A stretch of 64,000 nucleotides of DNA from Planctomycetota bacterium. Its GTDB lineage: Bacteria > Planctomycetota > UBA1135 > GCA-002686595. Shown here piece after piece: positions 50,957 to 60,086 of the stretch. The position numbers were made by a program, and so were the translations under genes. Location: assembly GCA_016709875.1 (NCBI GenBank), contig JADJLZ010000002.1, positions 750,669 to 814,668 on the forward strand, in the 5' to 3' direction. The first letter of the stretch is position 1; each line of letters opens with the position of its first letter. The notes beneath the pieces were generated by a model. It saw only the letters and a list, made by a program, of their open reading frames with translations. It did no database searches and had not been told where the DNA came from.

Positions 50957-51430
50957 ACACAACGCTGTGTGCGTGCGTGGCTTACGCGCGCGACGAGCTG
51001 ATGCGCGCCGCGAGTGATCAGCGGCTGTGCCACTTTGGTGCCACGCTGCGCGGCCGCCATTGGCCGCTCCTGTGCGCGTCTGACCGCGCCTGACCGAGCC
51101 AAGCGGACAGCACGATGCGCCGAAACCGCAGGCCGCGAGTTCGAAATCGGGATGCGAACTGGTAGCCGCCACGCCGCAGCGGATCGCGCAGGCCGCAACG
51201 TGCGCGTCGGCGCCAAGCGCGGACCCACCGGGCTGCGCGACGACCACGGCCCCGCGCAGACGGCTTGGCTTGAGCCATCCCCACGCCGGGAGGTGGGTGG
51301 GCCGCAGCATGGTCGCCCTGCCTGTGCGGCGCCCCGTTGCCTCATCGGCCAGTGGCAACGGAAGGGCCGCCGCAGTTGGATGCGACGGCTCTTCGTAGGC
51401 CAGCAACTTCGCTACCCGGGCGCGACTCGG
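50957..51430. other. Non-coding gap with a tRNA-Arg 3'-like fragment at 51122-51147
   Basis: No believable gene is seen in these 474 bases. At 51123 a 13-base match AAACCGCAGGCCG to the tRNA (from its anticodon stem) is followed, two bases changed, by AGTTCGAA of the T-loop. The acceptor end is not conserved. It may be the trace of an attachment-site duplication or an old tRNA remnant. A GTGCCAC direct repeat lies at about 51028-51045. Confidence 0.45.
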
Positions 51431-51622
51431 CTAGTCGTCGTCGTCATCGTCGTCGTCGTCCTTGCCGCCGGCGTGTTTTATTTCCCCAGCGCCCACCGAG
51501 AGATTCCCGGTCGTGCTCGGCCAGCCACCCGACCCGCCCTTCCCACCAGAGCTGCCTCTTCCTTCGGAACCACCCTTGCCGCCGGAACCGCCGTTGCTGC
51601 CCTTGCTGAACTGGATCATCAT
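51431..51622 (-). CDS. Small Gly-rich protein with poly-Asp tail
   Basis: A 63-residue frame starting MMIQFSKGSNGGSGGKGG, with GGKGGSGG-type repeats, a middle segment TTGNLSVGAGEIKHA, and a C-terminal run of nine aspartates after GGK. The Asp run is coded by a GTC/ATC trinucleotide tract on the plus strand (51434-51460). No signal peptide. It is divergent from the gene at 51753, 130 bases away. I cannot name a family; a real, expressed small protein is plausible but not shown. Confidence 0.4.
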   Translation of the reverse strand: MMIQFSKGSNGGSGGKGGSEGRGSSGGKGGSGGWPSTTGNLSVGAGEIKHAGGKDDDDDDDDD

Positions 51623-51752
51623 AGGAGTACTGAAGACCGCGGAGACTTGAGGTAGATGACGCTCGCGAGGGAGCCACAGGCCGCGATCTATCCCCGCGGC
51701 ACCGTCTCGAACGCCGTCCACGATTCAAGCCCACGAGAACTCCGGTGCAAAG

Positions 51753-53315
51753 GTGACACGGCGTACTCATCCTCCGACCCCCAGTCCGAACTCCTACCAG
51801 GTGCTCGGGGCCCTCATCAATGCGCTCGGTCTGCGTCAGAACCTCGTCAGACAACTCGGGCGATCGAGGTCGAGCAGGGCGACGCTCGATCGAGTGCTTC
51901 AGGGTCACCCTTCTCCGCAGTGGGAGCCGATCTTGCTGTGGGTCCTTCTCGAGACGGTCGAGCCAGGCGTCCCTGGCTCCGTCATCCGCGAACAGCCCGG
52001 CGATCGTGCTGACCGACTGGAGCGATCACGTCGATTTCTTGATGCGGTGACTCCGCAGGGGCTCAAGAACGACCCGCACCGGGCAAGGCGCGAAGCGCGA
52101 CGATGCCAAGCGCTCGATGCACTTCACCCAGAGGAGCGCGAGGTACTTCGCCGCGTTTGCCAGATGATGGGCGCCATCCGCGCCCGGTTTGATGCGTGGA
52201 ACAACTACGCGAGCTTCCTCGACCTCGACATGGCAGCGCGCCGCAATCCACGTGCCGCCGCGTTCGGCTGGTGGCGACTCTCCCTGATTGATGCCGCTGT
52301 TCGATGCGCAGCGTTGCTTGGGCTCCAGGCGCGTGATCCTGGGGCGCTCGAGGCCATTGTGCTTGCGCATGGCTCGGCGGGAGCGCTGTTGCGGGCCATC
52401 ATGCGAAGGCGAGGACTCTCCGTCGCGAGCCTGGCGAAGCGTAACAGTGCCTTCGCCCGAAACCTGAAACGATGGCGATCAGGAAAGGCGATGAGTCCAG
52501 CATCCGTCGAGCAAGTGAGCGTGCTGTCTGGCGGATCCGAACAGGAACAACGCCTGGTGGCGTGGTCGCTACGCTGGGCAGGGGCTCTCGACCATGCCCG
52601 CGGCCGGGCGGCGAAGAGCTTCGGCCGTGAAGAAGCCGACGAATGCGTCCGGGGCTTCTTCGGGATCGTGCGCTACATCCACTCGTTCATCGAGGAGGGC
52701 GTCCAGGGCAATTCGATCAAGCGCGACGAGCTGTGGCACACACTCTCGGCGGGTTCGTTGGACGCCATCGGGAGAGTCCTCCTCGTTCGAGCGGCGTCAG
52801 TGTCACGTGACGCTCAGTTCCAAGCGGATGTTGAGGCACTAATCTGCACCGACATGCGCGCGTCCTGGCTCTGGGGAGAGCGAATTCAGTGCTGGGCAAG
52901 GAAGGCATCAGGGTCGAGCGCCTCGCGCCGAGCGCTCGTGCGCGCACCATCCCTTCTCGTTCCCAGCCCAGCGCTTAGACGCAGGTTCTGGAGAAGTTAC
53001 TCGAGCACGAGTGGCCGCAGAATTGCCGCTCGGCCAGGGCGAGAGGTGGTCGTTCCGACGGTACGCATGGATCCGGAACTCGTTCTTGCGCACGTTGCAG
53101 CCCGAGAGCACCGCTGGGCGGATGCGGTCTCACAGCTTGAGGGCTGGGTGAAGACTCACGCACCCAACGGGCTCGTCCTCGATGAACTTGCACGGTGCTT
53201 GCGCAGAAGCGGGCGGAGGAAGAACGCGCGCGCCATCGCCAAGAAGGCCGCGCTGCTGGGCTGGAGCGGATCTCTTCTAGAACTCGACAGCTCGCACTTC
53301 AGGTCCGCGGAATGA
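51753..53315 (+). CDS. Unknown protein with HTH-like and TPR-like segments
   Basis: A 520-residue soluble protein from GTG 51753. The N-terminal QVLGALINALGLRQNLVRQL and a second segment LLRAIMRRRGLSVASLAKRN both look like helix-turn-helix openings. The C-terminus VLAHVAAREHRWADAVSQLE and LDELARCLRRSGRRKNARAI look like TPR-type helices. I recognise no family. Codon use is less GC-biased than in the core genes. It is the first island gene on the plus strand and divergent from the Gly-rich small gene; regulation of that gene is speculation. Confidence 0.65.
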   Translation: MTRRTHPPTPSPNSYQVLGALINALGLRQNLVRQLGRSRSSRATLDRVLQGHPSPQWEPILLWVLLETVEPGVPGSVIREQPGDRADRLERSRRFLDAVTPQGLKNDPHRARREARRCQALDALHPEEREVLRRVCQMMGAIRARFDAWNNYASFLDLDMAARRNPRAAAFGWWRLSLIDAAVRCAALLGLQARDPGALEAIVLAHGSAGALLRAIMRRRGLSVASLAKRNSAFARNLKRWRSGKAMSPASVEQVSVLSGGSEQEQRLVAWSLRWAGALDHARGRAAKSFGREEADECVRGFFGIVRYIHSFIEEGVQGNSIKRDELWHTLSAGSLDAIGRVLLVRAASVSRDAQFQADVEALICTDMRASWLWGERIQCWARKASGSSASRRALVRAPSLLVPSPALRRRFWRSYSSTSGRRIAARPGREVVVPTVRMDPELVLAHVAAREHRWADAVSQLEGWVKTHAPNGLVLDELARCLRRSGRRKNARAIAKKAALLGWSGSLLELDSSHFRSAE

Positions 53316-53424
53316 GCGCGAGCCAGCTCCCCTCTCAACCGGCCGCTAGGCGATTAGGGCCTCCCCAGATCCCACTCGAAAGCTCGATGGCATTTTGCTC
53401 GGGTGTTGGCGTAATAGTCCCACC

Positions 53425-53827
53425 ATGCCCACCACCCCCGACCTCCGCACGCTCGTCGAGTCCTTCACGAACGACCTCTCCACCGTCATGCGCCGCGCCG
53501 CCCTCGAAGAGGTGCACGCGAAGCTCACGCTCGCGATTGGGAACGTAGCCCCCAAGCGCCGTGGCCCTGGCCGCTCGCGAAGAACCGCGACCGCCGCCGT
53601 CCCCCAGAAGAAGAAGGGCGGCAAGCGCACCGCCGCCGACCTCGGCGCGATGAGCGACGCAGCTGCTCGCCCACGTGAAGGCCAACCCCGGCGCGCGCGG
53701 CGAGCAGATCGCGGCGGCACTCGGCACCGATGTCGGCACGATGCGTCTGCCGATGCAGAAGCTGATCGCGGCGAAGAAGGTCAGGGTGAAGGGCGTGAAG
53801 CGCGGGACGCAGTACTTCGTGCGGTAG
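53425..53827 (+). pseudogene. Winged-helix-like DNA-binding protein, frameshifted
   Basis: From ATG 53425 the frame reads LRTLVESFTNDLSTVMRRAA, a basic linker (RRGPGRSRRTATAAVPQKKK) and RTAADLGAMSD; the expected continuation LLAHVKANPGARGEQIAAAL and KKVRVKGVKRGTQYFVR follows in the next frame, ending at TAG 53827. An extra base near 53654 (GACGCAG) explains the break. Intact relatives of this layout are short DNA-binding-like proteins. As sequenced, the ATG frame runs wrongly on to 53943. Confidence 0.65.
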
Positions 53828-54167
53828 CGGTCGTAGACCTGTTCGCGATTCACGGCGCCCCAGCGTGGGCAGGTACCGCCGGTTCAAGGACAGGCCGATC
53901 GGCTTCGAGCTGGAGGTCTGGGGTGACTCCTGATGGAGGATAACACCTCGTTCGCCCCCCCCCTCCACCGGACGCTTCGCCGCCTTCCGATGCGAAGCCG
54001 GCCTCCGCCCGCCTGCTCGACCCCGATCCGACAGGACCTGCGGATCGCACAGGCTCGGCACCGAGACCGGCGCGCGGAGTATGGTGCTGCGACGCAACCG
54101 AAGCCGGGAGGATCCGGACGAGTGCCGTGCTCCCGCGCTGCACTCCTGGTATGTATCTTGGCCTGCC
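53828..54167. other. 340-base gap without a supportable gene
   Basis: Frames on both strands here are short, overlap each other and show no family motif. A C-tract of nine lies at about 53957-53965. TATGTATCT just before 54168 could be a -10 for vsr. Confidence 0.4.
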
Positions 54168-54962
54168 ATGCGTATCTCCAAGTGGAAGACCGACCCGGCG
54201 ACCTCCCGTCGGATGAGGATGGTACGCCGCCGTGGGACGGCACCGGAGCGAAGGGCTGAGCAGGCGCTTCGCACGCTCCGCGTGAGATACCGCAGAAACG
54301 CGGCCACACTGCCCGGAACCCCAGACTTCGCGGGTGTGCGCCATCGGTGGGTTGTCATGGTTCATGGCTGCTTCTGGCACGCACACGATGGATGCGCACG
54401 GGCTACGCATCCAACTCGGAACGGCGATGCATGGTCGTCGAAGCTGTGCGCGAACCGTCGGCGTGACCGCCTGGTCCGGGCGAGTCTGCGACGTCTTGGA
54501 TTCGCAGTGCTCACTGTGTGGGAGTGCGAGACTCTGAACGCTCCATTGATGATCCGGAGACTGGGGGCGTTTCTCACTCGCACGGGTGTACCCATCGGTA
54601 GTCGGTCGCCGGTGCCCGCTCGGGAATCCAAGACTCTGCCCACTCTCGACTGCAGAGCGGACCTAAGGACAAGCCTTGACTCCCCTGAGCCCGAGGGCCG
54701 TGTTCCTGGGTCTGCGTCGGAGCGAGCCGGGCGACTGGCCCGAACCAAGCCCGCGGATCAGGAAGCAAGCGCACGCCGCTCGGCTGCGCCCGTCCCGTTG
54801 CTCGGGGTCAGCCTGTTTGTCGGTGGAGGTATCGGTGACCTATCGCTACGTTCAGCGGGGTTGAAGTGCTCTGTGCTTCGGAGCTGCTTCCTGACAGGGC
54901 CGCTGTATACCAAGCCAATTTTCCTGAAACGTGGCTGTGTGTTGGTGACATTCGCAAGTTGA
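54168..54962 (+). CDS. Very-short-patch repair endonuclease (Vsr), frame runs into the methyltransferase N-terminus
   Basis: From ATG 54168 about 130 residues are a Vsr nuclease: SRRMRMVRRRGTAPERRAEQ, RYRRNAATLPGTPDFAG with the catalytic aspartate, VMVHGCFWHAHDGCARATHP with the zinc/active-site Cys-His pattern, and FAVLTVWECE. Vsr nicks beside T:G mismatches made by deamination of 5-methylcytosine, and is usually coded beside a cytosine methyltransferase, as here. The frame continues through an untypical linker into SLFVGGGIGDLSLRSAGLK, which is the methyltransferase start, then shifts out of frame near 54865. A lost stop between the two genes is possible. Confidence 0.75.
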   Translation: MRISKWKTDPATSRRMRMVRRRGTAPERRAEQALRTLRVRYRRNAATLPGTPDFAGVRHRWVVMVHGCFWHAHDGCARATHPTRNGDAWSSKLCANRRRDRLVRASLRRLGFAVLTVWECETLNAPLMIRRLGAFLTRTGVPIGSRSPVPARESKTLPTLDCRADLRTSLDSPEPEGRVPGSASERAGRLARTKPADQEASARRSAAPVPLLGVSLFVGGGIGDLSLRSAGLKCSVLRSCFLTGPLYTKPIFLKRGCVLVTFAS

Positions 54963-56138
54963 AGTCCGACGTCATCGAGAGGACGCGTGCGCTCTTGGCC
55001 GGGCGCCGCTTGGATGTCCTGTTCGCCACCCCCCCATGTCAGGGTATGTCGAAGAATGGCCGCGGAAAGTTGCTCAACGGAATCGCGCAGGGCGGAAGCC
55101 CCACTTCGATGAGCGTAATACTCTCGCCCTTGAGGCTGTCGACATTGCGCTGAAGTTGCAGCCGAGGATGATCGTCTTCGAGAATGTCCCGGAGATGGAG
55201 TATGCCCTGGTAGAATCCGACGACGGTCGCATCCTCGACTTGATGGATGCGATTGCGGATCGGCTTTCGGTTGAATACTGTGGAAACAGCAAGGTTGTCG
55301 AGTTCGCAAATCTGGGGGTGCCGCAGCGGCGTCAGAGGCTAATCACCGTGTTCATGCGCCGCGACTTTCCTTCGTCTACGACGCCGCTCGACTTCACCGT
55401 TCTACCTCCCGCCACTCACTCACCTACGCCGGACATGTTCACCAAGCCGTGGGTTACGGTCTCTCAAGCCCTGGCAGGCGTTCCTCCGCTGGATGGCGGG
55501 GATCCGGACAGCGCATCATGCAAGTCAGTCCAGTATCACCGTGTCCCGGTCCTTGATACCGACAAGTATTTCTGGGTCAGCAACACCCCCCCAGGCCGCG
55601 GCGCGTTCGACAACCAATGCGCGAATCCATCCTGTCTGTTCGCCGGGAATCCAACGCATGGTTCGCGACACGATACGTCCGGCATCAATCGCGCCAACAA
55701 GACCACCCCCATTCGGTGCGTCAAGTGTGGCTCCTTGCTTCCGCGCCCATGGGTGATCGAACGAGGTGAGCATAGACTGATGTCAGGTTTTACGAGCGCC
55801 TACAAACGGATGCGGAGACATAGGCCAGCGCGCTCACCAAGAACCTCTCATATGCATGCTCCGATCAGAAACTGCATCCCACCCAACACCGGGTCCTTTC
55901 GCTGCACGAGGCCTTCATCCTACACACGATTTCAGACTATGCCTTCCGGTGGGTGCGGAATGACGGGAAGGCACTGTCGGACAAGACCATCCGCGAGATC
56001 ATTGGCGAGAGCATCCCCCCGAAGGGGCTCGAACAAGTCTTCACCCACCTGCTTCGACAACTAGAGCTGCGTCGCCCGAGGACGTGCAGCCATGCCTTGA
56101 AGGAGCATTCCGCCGTTCATGCCGTCGATAGCCTCTAG
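54788..56138 (+). pseudogene. DNA cytosine-5 methyltransferase, several frameshifts
   Basis: Pieces in three frames join into one C5 methyltransferase: motif I SLFVGGGIGDLSLRSAGLK, then VLCASELLPDRAAVYQANFP, motif IV LFATPPCQGMSKNG with the catalytic Cys, motif VI VFENVPEM, motif VIII VPQRRQRLI, a four-cysteine zinc-ribbon-like insert (CANPSC ... CVKC), and a C-terminal end around LSDKTIREIIGESIPP. Frames change near 54865, 55092 and 55823, each explained by one missing base. It is the modification enzyme of the restriction-modification locus; as sequenced it cannot be made in one piece. Confidence 0.75.
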
Positions 56139-56847
56139 GTATCTCTGATCATCGAGTACGACGGACCAGCCCTCATACATTTTTTTGATGCCGGGCTTGG
56201 CCATGATCGAAACCGATGTGGTTCGCCCGCCACCTTCACGGGGCTTCACGATCTTGCCCCAGTCCTCGGTTGTCAGCTCGTTGCTATAGAAGACGGCGAC
56301 AATTGTGGGAGCTCCCTCAATGAAGTCCCACAGGAGTCCGAAGAGGTGGTTGGTCTCGCGATGGTGGGCCTTCCAATCGTATCCCGTCATAACGGCGATC
56401 CGTTGGTCTCCGATATCTGGCCGGTCAGGTTTCGCTTTCCCTGGTGCCTGTGGAGTAGGGACACTACCGCACGTCGCCTTCACCTCGCACCCGCCGGTCG
56501 AGAACGGCTAAACGGCGCTTTGTCTCGAAGGCGCGAACGATTGCGCTCCCACTCAGCGAGTCCAGCGGCGTCCATAAGCAGGAGGTCGGGATACCCATCC
56601 TGGTGGGGGTTCTTCTTGAACAGCTCCGGACACTCAAGGATCACCGCGGCAGCAGACCTCCCCGAGAAAGGCGCTGAGGTTCCGCATTCCCAGTAGCGCG
56701 AAGACGTCGACGTCAAATCCGCGCAGCTTGGTGATGAGTGAGACTACGATGAACCGACGCTTCAATCCTCCTGGGGGTCGATCTCGATGCCCCGGGAGCG
56801 TGGAGTATGCGGGCGTTGTTGATTATGTACGGGAGGCTGCCAATCAT
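56061..56847 (-). pseudogene. Probable type II restriction endonuclease, several frameshifts
   Basis: ATG 56847 overlaps the stop of the XRE gene as ATGA, giving MIGSLPYIINNARILHAPG. Joined across breaks near 56785, 56764, 56652 and 56501 the protein continues KRRFIVVSLITKLRGFDVD, NPHQDGYPDLLLMD, GGCEVKATCGSVPT and TGYDWKAHHRETNHLFGLLW, about 262 residues in all. PDLLLMD with a later CEVKAT fits a PD-(D/E)XK active site. Its neighbours (methyltransferase, Vsr, XRE regulator) make a restriction enzyme likely. It is convergent with the methyltransferase. Confidence 0.65.
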
Positions 56848-57113
56848 CGGAGCCTCCTCCGCTGCGACGTCGACCCGGACTTCGCCCGGGGATGCGCGAT
56901 TGCCGATTCTGTGAATAACTCCTGGGGCGCAACACGCAACGCGGCTGCAATTCGGAAGACGTTGTTCAGCCCAAGATTGCGCTCCCCGCGCTCAATCCCG
57001 CCGACGTATGTCCGATGAAGCCCGGCCCGCTCCGCCAGCTCTTCCTGGGAGAGCGCGGCCGCTTGTCTGAGCGCGCGAAGCCGTTGGCCGAATCGCCTGA
57101 GGTGGGAGTCCAT
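56844..57113 (-). CDS. XRE-family regulator, likely restriction-modification controller (C protein)
   Basis: An 89-residue protein with a complete Cro/C1-type helix-turn-helix: FGQRLRALRQAAALSQEELA, ERAGLHRTYVGGIERGERN, then LGLNNVFRIAAALRVAPQEL. Size and position fit C proteins, which delay and balance endonuclease expression. The stop overlaps the endonuclease start by four bases (ATGA). It is one of the few undamaged genes of the island. A GAGGAA lies directly against the ATG, so start signals are unusual. Confidence 0.85.
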   Translation of the reverse strand: MDSHLRRFGQRLRALRQAAALSQEELAERAGLHRTYVGGIERGERNLGLNNVFRIAAALRVAPQELFTESAIAHPRAKSGSTSQRRRLR

Positions 57114-57389
57114 TTCCTCAGGGGAGCCTGATGATGCCTATCCTGCTACAGACTATCGGTAGCACTCGCTCGGGCTCGCTGGCACGGTGCCCGGGGGCCG
57201 AGTTGAGACAGGACGTCGCCAGAGGGACTTGGGCGTCGGGGCTGGGGACCGCTAAGTCGCGTCTGGACGCTGCATGGAGTCCCGTCAGATCAGGCTCACC
57301 GCGCTCAGAAGGACGAAGGTCGCGGAGAAGAGGCCAGGTGCTGCCCCTGAGTGGGCTGTGCAGACGTGTGCCGTTACGCCCCTGCGAGT

Positions 57390-57614
57390 CTAGTCCACCG
57401 GCCTGTCGCGGCTCTTGAGCCTGAACTCGCGCGCAACCTCATCGACCTCACCCACGTCCCAGCCGAGTGCCGCCAGTACGGGCTCGACGATCGTGGCCCG
57501 GGTGTTCATTTCGTTCAGGCCCTCGCTCCCGGCACGGGCGATCCGCTTGCGAACATCGGCGAGGGTCTTGGTGAGCATGGGCGGGACATGGTAGCGGATC
57601 GACTCGAACGGCAC
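57390..57614 (-). pseudogene. Truncated type I restriction HsdR-like N-terminal fragment
   Basis: A 74-residue frame reading MLTKTLADVRKRIARAGSEG, NTRATIVEPVLAALGWDV and REFRLKSRDRPVD, then a stop. This resembles the first ~70 residues of type I restriction subunit N-terminal nuclease domains, which continue with the catalytic part; nothing matching follows in any frame. It looks like a broken remnant. The 275 bases between it and the XRE gene hold nothing I can support. Confidence 0.5.
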
Positions 57615-57740
57615 TCAGGTGGCGTGCCGCGGTCGGGGCCAGGCAGACGTACCGCTACCGAACGATCGCCGCGCCGGGCTGCTCGCCAACCGTCAGCCGG
57701 GTTGGACCGATCCATCGCCCACTCAAGGGCGGCTGGGCCG

Positions 57741-58057
57741 TCAGGCCGGTCGCAGTCCGGCCTTCTTCCGGATCGCGGGCACCTTCGTGTTGTTGTAGGG
57801 AATGACCACACGGTCGGTGTCGCGACAGCCTCGTACCTCCAGCTCAACAGCCGCTGGCCCGCGCCCAAGTCATCGCCGAAGCAGTCATGGATCAGGTCTC
57901 GGCCGGAGAGGTGGTCCTGGGATCCTCCGGACTGAAGAAGCCGATCAAGTAGCTTCTGCCCCACAGCAATCGGTTGATCATCATCGGTGGCGCCGTTGAC
58001 GAAGTGCACAGTCACGTGCACGACGGTCGGCTTGCGGGAATCTCTGTGAGCAGGCAC
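57741..58057 (-). pseudogene. Small protein of unknown function, frameshifted
   Basis: ATG 58057 opens MPAHRDSRKPTVVHVTVHFV, with DQPIAVGQKLLDRLLQSGG following. Near 57852 the sensible reading moves one frame: AVELEVRGCRDTDRVVIPYN and NTKVPAIRKKAGLRPA, ending at TGA 57741. One missing base explains it. About 105 residues when joined. No family is recognised. Confidence 0.5.
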
Positions 58058-58129
58058 GCGCTCAGAATACCCGAACCGGCGCTCGGCTCGGTTCTGCTCG
58101 CGGCGGTGGTGGGCTGGGGCCAGGCGACC

Positions 58130-58914
58130 CTAAGTGAGTGGCTCCGCGCTCGGGTTCGCCCCTTCCCGTTTCGTCCAGTAGCCCCGCACGTACACCCGCA
58201 GCTCGCATCGGGGATCCACCCTGTCCGCATAGCACATCGCCCAGCTCAGCCGATCGTCGATCTCCCCGCCCTTCGTGACGACCAGCCCAGCATCGTTCAG
58301 CACCTTCAGCGACTCGATCACGTACTCGCGGACCTCTTGTGCGAGTCGCCAGCCGTTCACGCCTCGGAGTAGTTCCTTCTCGCGCTTCTCGAACTCCTGC
58401 CGCGCAAGCCACTCCTTGTGCTCACGCTCTTGACGCTCAACAGCCTCTCGCTCCCATTGCTTGTGGCGGATCTGCTCCTGCCTGACGTCATCGGCGACCT
58501 TGTAGATCTGGATGACGAAGCGATTCAGCGTCTCCTCGATCCGGTGCTTGTCCGTGTCGCGCTGCTCGGGACGGGTACCCCAGTTCGGGCGCGTGACGAT
58601 GATCAGGCGAAGCACGTCCACGTGCATCTCCTGATGCCGAACACGACCCTGTCGCCGGAGAAGTCCGCCATTGCGCGATAGGGGGAGGGTTGGATCGTCG
58701 TGACGCGAGTCTGGAACCAGCGCCGGCGGATCTTGTGTCCTGCCCTGACCCTGGACCAGTGGCCGTTCGCAGGGATCGGCACGCCGAGCCTGCGGCACGT
58801 CTTCGCCAGCGCGACGCTGGTGACGCCGTACTTCTTGGCGACGTGGATCATGGGCTCGGCCCAGACCTGCTCGTAGAGGTCGGCGCGGCGGTAGGTGACG
58901 GTCTGCTTCGTCAT
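58130..58914 (-). pseudogene. Conserved-type hypothetical protein (HTH-like N-terminus, coiled coil), frameshifted
   Basis: ATG 58914 opens TYRRADLYEQVWAEPMIHVA, KKYGVTSVALAKTCRRLGVP, a HTH-like N-terminus shared by many unnamed proteins of mobile regions. Near 58630 the reading shifts to VLRLIIVTRPNWG, then a long charged helix (QEQIRHKQWEREAVERQERE) and EVREYVIESLKVLNDAG, ending at 58130. Joined length about 261 residues. Its start overlaps the integrase stop region by four bases, so both were probably one transcript. Function unknown. Confidence 0.6.
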
Positions 58915-59937
58915 GGTGCGCAGGAGACCCCGCTTGGTGACACAACCTGTAGGCGGCTGATGGCGTCTCGCTCCTCGGTCGCGACCAGACGTGTGTAGAT
59001 CCCCAAGGTTTCGGTTGGGGATGCGTGGCGTGCGAGCAACTGCACGGCCTTCACGTTGGCCCCCGAGCGCACGAGGTTCGTTATGAAGGCGGACCGGAGC
59101 GAGTGCACGTCGGCGACATGTCCCGAGGCGTCCTCGTACTCGAGGCCCGCGGCTGCGAGATCCCGTTCGATCCAGAACGTGGCTCTGTGCCGGAACGAGG
59201 CAGGAAGTCCAAGAAGGGACGCTGTGGGGAGCTTGCCTCGCGTGTATGGGGCGAGGTCATGAGCAAGGACGCCGTGGAGCGGCAAGCGCGCTTCCTTCCG
59301 GTTCTTCGAGACGCTTGCTCGCACTGTCAGCATGGGGCCACTCGGCGCATCCAGGTCGAGGTCGCCAGCTTGCAGGCCGCAGATCTCGCTGATGCGCAGC
59401 CCTGCCTCGCAGCCCAGTCGCCAGGCGAGGGCGCGCACAGGCCCGGTCACTCTCCGAAGCGCTGGTCCGTTGTGCGCGGCGAGCACGAGCTTCCGGAGGT
59501 CCTCGGGGCCCAAGGCACGGCGGACGTGCTTGGGGTCGATGCTCGCGTTCAGCGGCTCAAGGTTCTCGAAGGGGTTCTGGAGAGAAGGCTGCGGGCGACG
59601 GCCCAACGCGCGAACTCCTTGCACGCTTGCAGCCGATGGTTGGATTCCCGGACCGAGATCCTTGTCCTGGGGGGCCGACCGCGAGTTCCTTTCCTCGGGC
59701 TTGGGTGCGCGACCCTGCCCTCACGCCTGGCATGGAGATGGTGCTCGACTGCGACTGCGTCCAAGTCCGACATCCCCATGAAGCCGCAGCCGATGAACGT
59801 CGCGCGGACGCGGTTCACCACCAACTCGACCCAACGCGGTGTACGGCCCCGGGCGCGAGCGTCTCCTGGAACTCGTCGATCAGCCTGTCGAGCGCGCGGG
59901 ATGGGTGGGCGGCGGTGGGGGAACGCATCGCGGGCAT
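58911..59937 (-). pseudogene. Tyrosine recombinase/integrase, frameshifted
   Basis: The catalytic part (58911 to about 59600) is in one frame: EAGLRISEICGL with the first Arg, SVSKNRKEARLPL with the Lys, VHSLRSAFITNLV with His and Arg, LLARHAS with the second His, and GIYTRL with the Tyr nucleophile. The SAM-like N-terminal domain is found in two other frames (VELVVNRVRATFIG, SNHRLQACKEFARWA; and MPAMRSPTAAHP, LDRLIDEFQETL from ATG 59937), with breaks near 59602 and 59857. Joined it is about 340 residues, the size of island integrases. It is likely the integrase of this island. Confidence 0.75.
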
Positions 59938-60070
59938 CTGGAAGGAGGCTGGTGAAGGGGGAGCGGAACACCAAGTTGTCCGGGGAAACGGGCGAGGGCG
60001 GAGCAGGAAACAGCCCCACGACAAGCGGCCCGCGGTCACCCAGCCAGTGCTCGCGAGGCACAAGCGGCGC

Positions 60071-60076
60071 TAGGAT
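60071..60076 (+). promoter_or_regulatory. -10-like box TAGGAT
   Basis: TAGGAT lies 10 bases before ATG 60087, the same hexamer as before the rhodanese gene. No -35 is evident. Confidence 0.3.
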
Positions 60077-60086
60077 CGTCCGCGAG

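Noticed and set aside
51121..51147. A second tRNA gene
   Set aside because: Only anticodon-stem to T-loop similarity is present; there is no acceptor stem, D-arm or matching 5' half.
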